A DNA stretch of 18,664 nucleotides from Fusobacteriaceae bacterium (lineage in GTDB: Bacteria > Fusobacteriota > Fusobacteriia > Fusobacteriales > Fusobacteriaceae), in the NCBI GenBank assembly GCA_016938425.1, contig JAFGUR010000134.1, positions 1-18,664 on the forward strand, written 5' to 3'. Under the pieces are notes generated by a model, which saw only the letters and a program-made list of their open reading frames with translations, ran no database searches and had not been told where the DNA came from. A program made the position numbers and the translations under genes. This document shows positions 7,314 through 13,793 of the stretch, in pieces (within the stretch, counting starts at the first letter, position 1; every line of letters begins with the position of its first letter).

Positions 7314-8315
7314 ATGACAAGAAATTTTATTTTAAGAGGAACTGGGAAATATATTCCTAAAAGAATTGTAGAGTCTAAAGAGTTGGACAAAATATATGGA
7401 ATAAAAGAAGGAACAACAGAAAAAAGAACAGGAGTAAAAAAAAGATATTATGTTGAAAATGAAACAAATTCATTAATGGCAAAATATGCTATAGAAGAAG
7501 CTTTAAAAGATGCAAAATTGGATTTATCTGAGATTGATTTGATTCTTGCTACAAGTGGAACTCAACAGCAGCCAATTCCATGCAATGCATCATTAATCCA
7601 AGAAGAATTAGGCTTACAAGGAACAGGGGTAACAGCCTTTGATATAAATTCTACTTGTTTAAGTTTCTTGGTTGGGTTAGATATGATAAGTTATCCATTG
7701 GAAATGGGAAGATTTAAAAACATAGTAATAGTATCATCTGAAATTGCTTCTATTGGATTGGATTTTTCCAATTTTGAAAATAGTTCTTTATTTGGAGATG
7801 GTGCTGTTGCTTTTATAATATCACAAGATAAAGAAAAAATTGGTTCAAAAATTCTTGCTTCCAAAATAGAAACCTATAGTGAAGGAGCACATTTTACTGA
7901 AATAAGAGGTGGAGGAGCCTTTATTCATCCTAGAGAATATGAAAAAAGAGGAGAAAAGGATTTTACATTCAGTATGGATGGCAAAAAAGTTGTAAGGTTA
8001 TCAATGAAATATGGCACAAAATTTGTAGAAGAATTGTTAAAAGAAGCTAATTGTACTATGGATGACATCGACTTTGTTGTTCCGCATCAAGGTAGCGAAT
8101 TGGCTATGAAACTTGTTGGAGATAAAATGCTATGGCCAAAAGATGAGAATAGAATCGTAAAAATAGTCCAAGATTATGGAAATACCATCTCTGCCTGTAT
8201 GCCATTATCTTGGCATATTTTGAAAGAGAGTGGAAGATTAAAAAAAGGAAATAAAATTATGGTTATAGGGACTTCAGCTGGAGTTTCTATAGGTGGGGTT
8301 ATTATAGAGGTTTAG
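7314..8315 (+). CDS. 3-oxoacyl-ACP synthase III-family ketosynthase (KAS III-like)
   Basis: This 333-residue protein has the KAS III/thiolase fold. The catalytic triad is present: C115 in INSTCLSFLVG, H258 in VPHQGSELA and N290 in YGNTISA, with FGDGAVA (160-166) and the C-terminal GTSAGVSIGG (319-328). The surroundings of the Cys and His (CLSF, HQGS) differ from housekeeping FabH (CAAF, HQAN), which points to a specialised enzyme of the kind found in secondary-metabolite and OleA-like pathways. It would perform decarboxylative or non-decarboxylative Claisen condensation of acyl thioesters, or transfer an acyl group. AGGAG at 7303-7307 precedes ATG 7314. It lies 180 bases after the NRPS-like gene on the same strand, beyond the structured element, and is the last gene before a strong terminator. 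Confidence 0.87.
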   Translation: MTRNFILRGTGKYIPKRIVESKELDKIYGIKEGTTEKRTGVKKRYYVENETNSLMAKYAIEEALKDAKLDLSEIDLILATSGTQQQPIPCNASLIQEELGLQGTGVTAFDINSTCLSFLVGLDMISYPLEMGRFKNIVIVSSEIASIGLDFSNFENSSLFGDGAVAFIISQDKEKIGSKILASKIETYSEGAHFTEIRGGGAFIHPREYEKRGEKDFTFSMDGKKVVRLSMKYGTKFVEELLKEANCTMDDIDFVVPHQGSELAMKLVGDKMLWPKDENRIVKIVQDYGNTISACMPLSWHILKESGRLKKGNKIMVIGTSAGVSIGGVIIEV

Positions 8316-8320
8316 AAGCT

Positions 8321-8347
8321 AAAGGAGCAAAATTTATTGCTCCTTTT
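8321..8347. terminator. Bidirectional Rho-independent terminator
   Basis: AAAGGAGCAA (8321-8330), loop AATTTA, TTGCTCCTTT (8337-8346), a perfect 10-bp stem with A- and T-runs on either side. It sits between the converging KAS III gene and the minus-strand acetyltransferase and can serve both. Confidence 0.85.
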
Positions 8348-8350
8348 AAG

Positions 8351-8854
8351 TTAAAATAATTTCTCAAAAGCAACTCTAGGAGCTTTACTTTCTAAATAAA
8401 TAATTCCACAATAAGAAAAATTATTCTTTTTCAAAAGTTTCTGCATAGAGAGATTTTTTTTATGAGTGTCAATTTTAATACTATGAATATTATTTTCTAA
8501 ACAAATTTCTTCAATTTTTTTAATAATTTTTGAAGATATTCCATTTCCTTTTAGTCTAGAATCAACAACTAATCTGTGAATAACACAATAACTTTGAATA
8601 CTTAACCACTGCCCTTCGTAAATTTTATCATAAGTATTTTCACCTTCAAAGGAAACAGCTACAGAGGCTACTATATTATCCTTTTCTATAAAAACAAAAC
8701 TATAGCCTTTATTTATATCATCTAAAATAATTTGATAGTTAGGATATCCATCTTGCCATTGGTCTATATTATTAGATTTAAAGTATTCTTTAGCCTCTTC
8801 AATCATTTCCATAATTTTATTTATATCATTTTCATTACTTTTTCTAAAATTCAT
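8351..8854 (-). CDS. GNAT-family N-acetyltransferase
   Basis: The 167-residue length is typical for a stand-alone GNAT domain. Motif A appears as VIHRLVVDSRLKGNGISSKI at about residues 91-110, with the acetyl-CoA pyrophosphate-binding R-x-x-G-x-G written RLKGNG. It is followed by SIKIDTHKKN and the motif-B-like LLKKNNFSYCG. It would transfer an acetyl group from acetyl-CoA to an amine in the cytoplasm; the acceptor cannot be told. The DQWQDGYPN segment near residues 31-39 is common in a subgroup of small uncharacterised GNATs from Firmicutes and Fusobacteria. ATG (8852-8854, minus) follows AAAGGAAA. It is monocistronic, divergent from the kinase-like gene. Confidence 0.85.
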   Translation of the reverse strand: MNFRKSNENDINKIMEMIEEAKEYFKSNNIDQWQDGYPNYQIILDDINKGYSFVFIEKDNIVASVAVSFEGENTYDKIYEGQWLSIQSYCVIHRLVVDSRLKGNGISSKIIKKIEEICLENNIHSIKIDTHKKNLSMQKLLKKNNFSYCGIIYLESKAPRVAFEKLF

Positions 8855-8887
8855 ATATAATTTCCTTTCAGGTCGCTTTTTCAGTAG

Positions 8888-8916
8888 AATATATCATTAA
8901 ATTGGATTATGAGCAA
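8888..8916 (-). promoter_or_regulatory. Candidate promoter of the GNAT gene
   Basis: On the minus strand TTGCTC (8916-8911), a 17-base spacer and TATATT (8893-8888) match a sigma70-type promoter at 4/6 and 5/6 positions. It lies about 34 bases upstream of the start codon. Confidence 0.5.
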
Positions 8917-8996
8917 GAAAATTAGAAATTTCTTCTTTCATTTTAAAAAAAAATAGATTAAAATTGTAGAAATAAATTTATACAAGGAGATTATGC

Positions 8997-9581
8997 ATGA
9001 ATAAAAAATTGATTTTAGTAACTTCACCACCAGCATGTGGGAAAACTTATATCTCTAAACAATTAGCAAAAAGGCTTAAACATGTAGTTTATTTAGATAA
9101 AGATACTTTAATTACTTTATCTAAACAAATTTTTGTAGTAGCAGGAGAAGAATATAATAGAAGTAGTGATTTTTTTGAAGAAAATATAAGAAATTTTGAA
9201 TATGATTGTATAGTTGAGTTAGCTTTAGAGGCATTAGAATATGATGATATAGTTCTTATTAATGCCCCTTTTACTCGTGAGATAAGGGATATGAACTATA
9301 TTAATAATTTGAAAGAAAAATTAAAAGAAAAGTCTGCAAATCTTGTGGTAGTTTGGGTTGAAACATCTCCGGAAATAGTTCATAAAAGAATGATAGAAAG
9401 AAATTCGGACAGAGATACATGGAAATTAGAAAATTGGGATGAGTATATAAAATCTTGTAATTTTGAAATTCCTAATAATTTAGATGATCCAAATGTAAAA
9501 GATGACTTATTAATTTTTAAAAATAATAATGAAAATGAATTTGAAAATTCAATGAAATCAATACTTGAAATACTAGATTAG
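8997..9581 (+). CDS. P-loop ATPase/kinase-like protein (AAA_33 type)
   Basis: This 194-residue protein begins with a strand and a Walker A-type loop: TSPPACGKT at residues 9-17, the G/SxPxxGKT form seen in small zeta-toxin/AAA_33-like kinases. VVYLDKDTL (29-37) would be the base/substrate loop of nucleoside- or sugar-kinase-like folds, and IVLINAPF (85-92) the Walker B-like strand. VVVWVETSPEIVHKRMIERN (118-137) resembles the 'V.l..p.e....R...R' lid region that contributes arginines to catalysis. It probably phosphorylates a small molecule; the substrate is unknown. ATG 8997 is chosen because AAGGAG (8984-8989) is 7 bases upstream, while ATG 8993 runs into a stop after three codons. It stands alone, with no obvious terminator before the next gene. 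Confidence 0.75.
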   Translation: MNKKLILVTSPPACGKTYISKQLAKRLKHVVYLDKDTLITLSKQIFVVAGEEYNRSSDFFEENIRNFEYDCIVELALEALEYDDIVLINAPFTREIRDMNYINNLKEKLKEKSANLVVVWVETSPEIVHKRMIERNSDRDTWKLENWDEYIKSCNFEIPNNLDDPNVKDDLLIFKNNNENEFENSMKSILEILD

Positions 9582-9734
9582 AATTGACTGAATTAGGGAT
9601 AAATATTTTTTAGGATAAATAAAATGTTTATTAGATTAAAATTATAAAAGATATAAATATTTATAAGAAAATTTATTTTTATTCTCATCAAAAATGAGCT
9701 AAACTTATAGAAATAAAACGAAAAAGGGGTTTTT

Positions 9735-11489
9735 ATGGAAAATAAAGCAAAGTTTAAAATGTCTTTTCTAAATGTATCTTTTTTTATAATGATTTTTGTA
9801 TTGGTAATGATTGGTATTACAGATTACTTTGGAATTAATAATTTTGCAAGAAAAGGTGCAGGGTCAGAGGCTACAGGAATAGCAGTTAGTGTAGCTAATA
9901 ATATTGACTCTCAGAAATTTGCACAAGTTGTAAAAGAAGGGAAAAATAATCCTTATTATGAGGAACTAAGATTAAAACTTAATAAAAATCTTCACGATAC
10001 TGGTGTAAAATATTTGACAACAATAATTGTTGAGGGGGATAAGATAGTTTATATTGTAGATGGCTCAGATCCAAATACAGAGGATTTTTCAGACTATAAA
10101 AGCGAAGATGTTGATATAAATAAAGAATTATTGAATTGGTTTGAAAAAAAGGAAAAAGGATATACAGATATTTATAAAGATGAAACATGGGGATACTTAC
10201 TTTCAGCAGTATCACCTATTAAGGATAGTACTGGAAATATTGTAGGATGGGTTCAAACAGATATTTCAGTTGCAGATATTAAGAGTGATATTAATTCCTT
10301 TATGTTAAGATTGGTAGTTTCTTTAATTATTTCAGCAATTGTTACTTATATAATGATAAATTATATAAAAAGAAGAATAGGAAGACCTATAGAGTCTTTT
10401 GTTAAGTCTTTCCAAAAACTTGTTGAGGGTGATTTTAGTAAGGTAGAAGTAAAGGAAAGGGGAATTTTTTTAACTTTAGCTAATGAATATAATAGTTTAG
10501 TTGAAAAGATTGGAAGTATAATTACAACTGTTAAAAAGGAATTAGAAGAAGTTGGCAGGCAAAAAGATATGCTTACTTATGACATGGATAATGTTGTAAA
10601 TGGAAAAGAAAGTAAATATTTGAAAAATTCTTATATTCAAATAGAAAATGGACTTATGCAGCAGATAGAATTTTTGAAAGAAATGGTTGAAAGTGTATCT
10701 GTTCAAAATACTTCTACTCAAAATGCCTTAGCTAGTGTAGAAGAAATGAATGCTTCTGTTAATGAAATATCTGAATATATAGTAGAAACTAGAAAATCTT
10801 CAGAAAATGCTACAAGTATTGCACAAGATAATTATAGAGAGGTAGAAGAATTATACCAAACTATGAGTCAAATAAATCATAGTATGTTGGAAACCAATAG
10901 GAGCATTGATAAACTTATAAATCTTTCAAATAATATTGGTGGAATAGTTGACGCAATTCAAAGTATATCTGAAAGAACAAACCTATTAGCTTTAAATGCT
11001 TCTATTGAGGCAGCAAGGGCAGGAGAAGCAGGTAGAGGTTTTACAGTTGTAGCTGAGGAGATAAGAAAGCTTGCAGAACAAACAAGTAAAGAGACTGATA
11101 AAATTTCTGAGATAGTAGGTAGTGTAAGAAATGAAATAGTAGGAGTAAAAAATACAAATGATTCTGTAGATTTAAAAGTAAAAGAAGGAAGCAAAATAAC
11201 AAATAATGTAAAAAGTGGAATAGAAAATATAGTAGATATAACCAATAAAAATAATGAATGTATTTCTTTTATAAGTAATTCTACAGCAGAACAATCTTCA
11301 GCAATTTTAGAAATAACACAAAATATAGATTTAATAAGTCATAGAATAGGAGATATTGATTTTATTGGTAAAAAATTAGATGAAGGAATGACTGATATAG
11401 AAAAAATAATTCATAAAAAGTTAGAAGATTTGTATATTATAAAAGAAAATCTTGATAAAGTAGATGAAGAAATGAAATTTTTTAAATAA
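9735..11489 (+). CDS. Methyl-accepting chemotaxis protein, membrane-bound with periplasmic sensor
   Basis: This 584-residue protein has classic transducer layout: TM1 about 10-34, an extracytoplasmic Cache-like sensor about 36-188 (YYEELR, then VDGSDPN and GWVQTDIS), TM2 about 190-211, HAMP about 211-264, a long coiled coil, and the highly conserved signalling hairpin from 412 (ERTNLLALNASIEAARAGEA, then GRGFTVVAEEIRKLAEQ). The ligand is unknown. The hairpin would normally contact CheA/CheW, none of which is encoded here. GGGG at 9726-9729 precedes ATG 9735. It is followed by its own terminator. If the host is a Fusobacterium, which is non-motile, the role may be signalling other than flagellar taxis. 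Confidence 0.92.
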   Translation: MENKAKFKMSFLNVSFFIMIFVLVMIGITDYFGINNFARKGAGSEATGIAVSVANNIDSQKFAQVVKEGKNNPYYEELRLKLNKNLHDTGVKYLTTIIVEGDKIVYIVDGSDPNTEDFSDYKSEDVDINKELLNWFEKKEKGYTDIYKDETWGYLLSAVSPIKDSTGNIVGWVQTDISVADIKSDINSFMLRLVVSLIISAIVTYIMINYIKRRIGRPIESFVKSFQKLVEGDFSKVEVKERGIFLTLANEYNSLVEKIGSIITTVKKELEEVGRQKDMLTYDMDNVVNGKESKYLKNSYIQIENGLMQQIEFLKEMVESVSVQNTSTQNALASVEEMNASVNEISEYIVETRKSSENATSIAQDNYREVEELYQTMSQINHSMLETNRSIDKLINLSNNIGGIVDAIQSISERTNLLALNASIEAARAGEAGRGFTVVAEEIRKLAEQTSKETDKISEIVGSVRNEIVGVKNTNDSVDLKVKEGSKITNNVKSGIENIVDITNKNNECISFISNSTAEQSSAILEITQNIDLISHRIGDIDFIGKKLDEGMTDIEKIIHKKLEDLYIIKENLDKVDEEMKFFK

Positions 11490-11499
11490 TGACAGAGAT

Positions 11500-11538
11500 T
11501 TAAAAGCTATATATTTATTGTATAGCTTTTAATTTTTT
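11500..11538 (+). terminator. Rho-independent terminator after the first MCP gene
   Basis: A 12-bp perfect stem: TTAAAAGCTATA (11500-11511) with TATAGCTTTTAA (11521-11532), loop of 9 bases, then TTTTTT (11533-11538). AATGACA (11488-11494) and TGTCATT (11548-11554) could extend the fold outward. Confidence 0.75.
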
Positions 11539-11545
11539 AATATTC

Positions 11546-11574
11546 TTGTCATTTTTAAAATGTTAAGTTATACT
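11546..11574 (+). promoter_or_regulatory. Promoter of the second MCP gene
   Basis: TTGTCA (11546-11551), exactly 17 bases, TATACT (11569-11574): 5/6 matches in both hexamers. It lies about 36 bases before ATG 11611, with GAGGGG as ribosome binding site. The second transducer therefore has its own transcript. Confidence 0.7.
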
Positions 11575-11610
11575 TTAAGTAGAAGATTGTAGATATAGAG
11601 GGGTGTTATT

Positions 11611-12426
11611 ATGAATATTTTAGAATTTTATGTGGAAAGAGCAGAAGATTTTATAAAGTTAAATCCATTAGATAGTGCTGTAGCTATTGCAGATATAGAA
11701 GGAAAAGTTTTGAATTATATAAGAGGAAAAAGTTTTGACCTTGGTATAAAAGTTGGAGAAACTATGAGTTCAAAAGGAGCAATTGGGAAGTGCTTAATAA
11801 CTCATCAAGAAGAAAAAATGATTATACCGAAAGAGCTTTATGGAACGTCAATAAAAGTAGTCGCAATTCCAATAAAAGATTCTGGAGAAATGGTAGGAGT
11901 AATAGCAACATGCACAACATTAGATGCTCAAGAAACATTGACTGAAGTTGTAGAAAAATTATCTCAAGCATCAGAAGAATTTACAACTAATTCTTCAGAA
12001 GTAGCCAAAACAGCAAAAAAATTATTAGTAAATATAGAAGAATTAAATCTTGCAATTCAAGGTGTAGGGGAAGAAGTAAATAAAACAGATAATATATTAA
12101 GTTTTATCCAAAATATATCTAAAAAGTCTAACTTATTAGGACTAAATGCAGCAATAGAAGCAAGTAAGGCAGGAGAAGCAGGGAAGGGATTTTCTGTAGT
12201 AGCAGGGGAAATAAGAAAAATGGCTGAAAATAGTGGTTCATATGTTGGAGAAATTCAAAATATTTTGAGAAGTATAAGTGATAAGTCTGTTAATATGAAG
12301 AAATTAATAGATGAAACGTTAATGCTAGGGAACACACAAGAAAAAGCTACAAAAGAAATAGAAGAGACAGTGAAGGAGATATCAGATTCAACAATAAATT
12401 TGGAAAAAGTATCAAAAATATTGTAA
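11611..12426 (+). CDS. Small soluble methyl-accepting chemotaxis-type protein
   Basis: This 271-residue protein has no membrane segment and no HAMP domain. Residues about 1-103 form a PAS/GAF-like sensor (AVAIADIEGKVLNYI at 23-37, AIPIKDSGEMVGVIA at 85-99) of the kind fused to short cytoplasmic transducers in Clostridia and relatives. Residues 104-270 form the coiled-coil signalling part, with the conserved tip KSNLLGLNAAIEASKAGEAG (172-191) and GFSVVAGEIRKMAEN (193-207). The tip is shared with the upstream membrane transducer but is not identical (GLNAAIEASK versus ALNASIEAAR), so this is not a recent duplicate. C-terminal coiled-coil length is short. It probably senses a cytoplasmic cue and signals through a CheA/CheW-type or other partner encoded elsewhere. 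Confidence 0.87.
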   Translation: MNILEFYVERAEDFIKLNPLDSAVAIADIEGKVLNYIRGKSFDLGIKVGETMSSKGAIGKCLITHQEEKMIIPKELYGTSIKVVAIPIKDSGEMVGVIATCTTLDAQETLTEVVEKLSQASEEFTTNSSEVAKTAKKLLVNIEELNLAIQGVGEEVNKTDNILSFIQNISKKSNLLGLNAAIEASKAGEAGKGFSVVAGEIRKMAENSGSYVGEIQNILRSISDKSVNMKKLIDETLMLGNTQEKATKEIEETVKEISDSTINLEKVSKIL

Positions 12427-12430
12427 GAGA

Positions 12431-12462
12431 AACCTACATCAATAAAGATGTAGGTTGTTTTT
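12431..12462. terminator. Rho-independent terminator after the second MCP gene
   Basis: AACCTACATC (12431-12440), loop AATAAA, GATGTAGGTT (12447-12456), then G and TTTTT (12458-12462). Perfect 10-bp stem. It lies between converging genes and might also stop the minus-strand nitroreductase transcript, though the U-run on that side is poor. Confidence 0.85.
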
Positions 12463-12487
12463 GAATATAAAAATTGAGAGTACGCGT

Positions 12488-13048
12488 TTAACGGATTATA
12501 TTTAAAGTATTTTCCTTTCTAGGAGCTGAAAGAGGGGGTTCCATATTTTTGTAACCAAATATTGCTGCTCCAACAAAGTTATAATCGTCAGGAATTCCCA
12601 ATTCTTTTTTTAGAATTTTACCTTCTTCTGTAGGAAATACAATTGATAAAGAATGAATCCAACAAGAACCAAGTCCTAAAGATTCAGCTGCTAAAAGCAT
12701 ATTCTCTAATGAAGCACTACCATTATTAATGTATGTTGGAGAATTTTTATCTCCAGAGACAATAATAAATGTAGGTGCGTTATAATAAACATTAAAATTT
12801 TCTGATTTTGCTCGTTGCTCAAAGGTTTTAACACCTGACTTAAGATAAAATTCTTTGCAAATATTATTAATTTTTTCTAATATTTTTTTATTTTGAATAA
12901 CAGTAAAATGAGATGATTGCTGATTTAAACCACAGGGAGCATATTTCCCAGCTTCAATGATAAGATCTAGGTCATTATTATTAATTTGATCTATTTTATA
13001 TTTTCTGATACTTCTTCTATTTAAAATAGTTTTTAATGTTTCGTTCAT
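12488..13048 (-). CDS. Nitroreductase-family FMN oxidoreductase
   Basis: With the start at 13048 the protein has 186 residues, normal for small nitroreductases. The N-terminal TILNRRSIRKYK is the FMN-phosphate-binding RRSxRxY motif, followed by KYAPCGLNQQSSHFTVI (A/P-SxxNxQ-type flavin contact) and AAESLGLGSCWIHSL (AAxxLGLGSCWI), both diagnostic. It reduces nitro- or quinone-like compounds with NAD(P)H through bound FMN. A longer reading frame reaches 13087, but AAGGAG (13060-13055) sits 6 bases before ATG 13048 and the longer version would overlap the upstream gene, so the short start is preferred. It is 17 bases downstream of the metallo-hydrolase gene and clearly forms an operon with it, divergent from the WYL regulator. 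Confidence 0.88.
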   Translation of the reverse strand: MNETLKTILNRRSIRKYKIDQINNNDLDLIIEAGKYAPCGLNQQSSHFTVIQNKKILEKINNICKEFYLKSGVKTFEQRAKSENFNVYYNAPTFIIVSGDKNSPTYINNGSASLENMLLAAESLGLGSCWIHSLSIVFPTEEGKILKKELGIPDDYNFVGAAIFGYKNMEPPLSAPRKENTLNIIR

Positions 13049-13065
13049 TTTTATCTCCTTTTTAT

Positions 13066-13692
13066 TTATTCTAATATTTTTACACATGGCCCATGACCAG
13101 TAGCTAAAAATTTAGGATTTATTTTTAATAAGTCATCTACTAATTTTTGAGATATATCAAGTGCACCACTATTATTCACTTCTTTTTCCCAATTACTTTC
13201 TCTAATTTCTCCATGAAAATTACCAAAAGTAAATACCAAATCCGAACTAAAAAATATTTTTCGTTTTTTCTCAAAAGCAATAAATCCATTCCATAAATGA
13301 ACCTCAGAAGGATATTCAATGAACTCTAATTCATACTCATCATTTTTTAGTGTTTCTCCTGGTAATTTTTGAATAAAATTAGAAGTGATTCCAAATCCTA
13401 TCAATTGTCTTGCTGTTATTTCAGAACAAACAGGTATTGCCTCTGGAAATTCATTTAACAATTGAAACAATCCCCCGCATTCATCAGATTCAAAGTGAGA
13501 AATATAAATATACTTTAATTTTTTATTTTTCAAAACTTTTTTGATTTGAGGGATAAGCTCTTTAGCATATGCTGCTGTTCCAGTATGAAATAATATAGGT
13601 TCTTTTGTAGTTAATAAATATTGGTGGCAAGCTAAATTTACAACAGGTAGTACTTCTGTAAATTGAATTAAATCTTCATAAATTTTAATCAT
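13066..13692 (-). CDS. Metallo-beta-lactamase-fold protein of the flavodiiron/ODP type, without flavodoxin domain
   Basis: This 208-residue protein carries the non-haem diiron ligand pattern of flavodiiron proteins: H66-F-E68-S-D70-E71, H132 in EVHLWNG, D151 in FSSDLV and H200 in TGHGP. The HxExD form, rather than HxHxDH, distinguishes it from hydrolytic members such as the hydrolase at 2145-2930. Full flavodiiron proteins have about 400 residues with a C-terminal flavodoxin domain; that domain is absent here, and the sequence ends a few residues after the last ligand. Known relatives reduce O2 or NO or sense oxygen. Pairing with a nitroreductase suggests redox or oxygen defence; that is inference. 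ATG (13690-13692, minus) follows AAGGAG. It is the first gene of the minus-strand pair. Confidence 0.8.
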   Translation of the reverse strand: MIKIYEDLIQFTEVLPVVNLACHQYLLTTKEPILFHTGTAAYAKELIPQIKKVLKNKKLKYIYISHFESDECGGLFQLLNEFPEAIPVCSEITARQLIGFGITSNFIQKLPGETLKNDEYELEFIEYPSEVHLWNGFIAFEKKRKIFFSSDLVFTFGNFHGEIRESNWEKEVNNSGALDISQKLVDDLLKINPKFLATGHGPCVKILE

Positions 13693-13742
13693 TTTATCTC
13701 CTTAGTTTTTAAGTTTATATATAGAATGATATCATATTAACG

Positions 13743-13771
13743 TTGACACCATAGTGTCATTATTATAAAAT
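13743..13771 (+). promoter_or_regulatory. Strong promoter of the WYL regulator
   Basis: A consensus TTGACA (13743-13748), 17 bases, TAAAAT (13766-13771, 5/6). This is the best promoter match in the window. It overlaps the palindrome at 13744-13759, so a bound protein would block RNA polymerase. Confidence 0.75.
13744..13759. promoter_or_regulatory. Palindromic operator TGACAC-CATA-GTGTCA
   Basis: Two 6-base half-sites in perfect inverted orientation separated by 4 bases, placed over the -35 box and spacer of the regulator promoter, in the 101-base gap between the divergent genes. A second palindrome, ATGATATCAT, lies at 13726-13735 on the side of the minus-strand operon. It is probably the binding site for the adjacent WYL regulator, giving autoregulation and control of the divergent pair. 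Confidence 0.6.
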
Positions 13772-13793
13772 AAATTTATTTGAGGAGGAGAAT

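Noticed and set aside
7314..8315. KAS III gene as housekeeping fabH
   Set aside because: The Cys and His surroundings (CLSF, HQGS) differ from FabH, no fatty-acid synthesis genes adjoin it, and it follows the NRPS-like gene.
9684..9698. CTCAT/ATGAG hairpin as terminator after the kinase-like gene
   Set aside because: Only 5 base pairs and no U-run follows on the plus strand.
10958..11245. Minus-strand 95-residue frame inside the first MCP gene
   Set aside because: It mirrors the highly conserved signalling region of the MCP on the other strand; shadow of a real gene.
13049..13087. Longer N-terminus for the nitroreductase
   Set aside because: It would overlap the 3' end of the metallo-protein gene and has no ribosome binding site, while AAGGAG fits the start at 13048.
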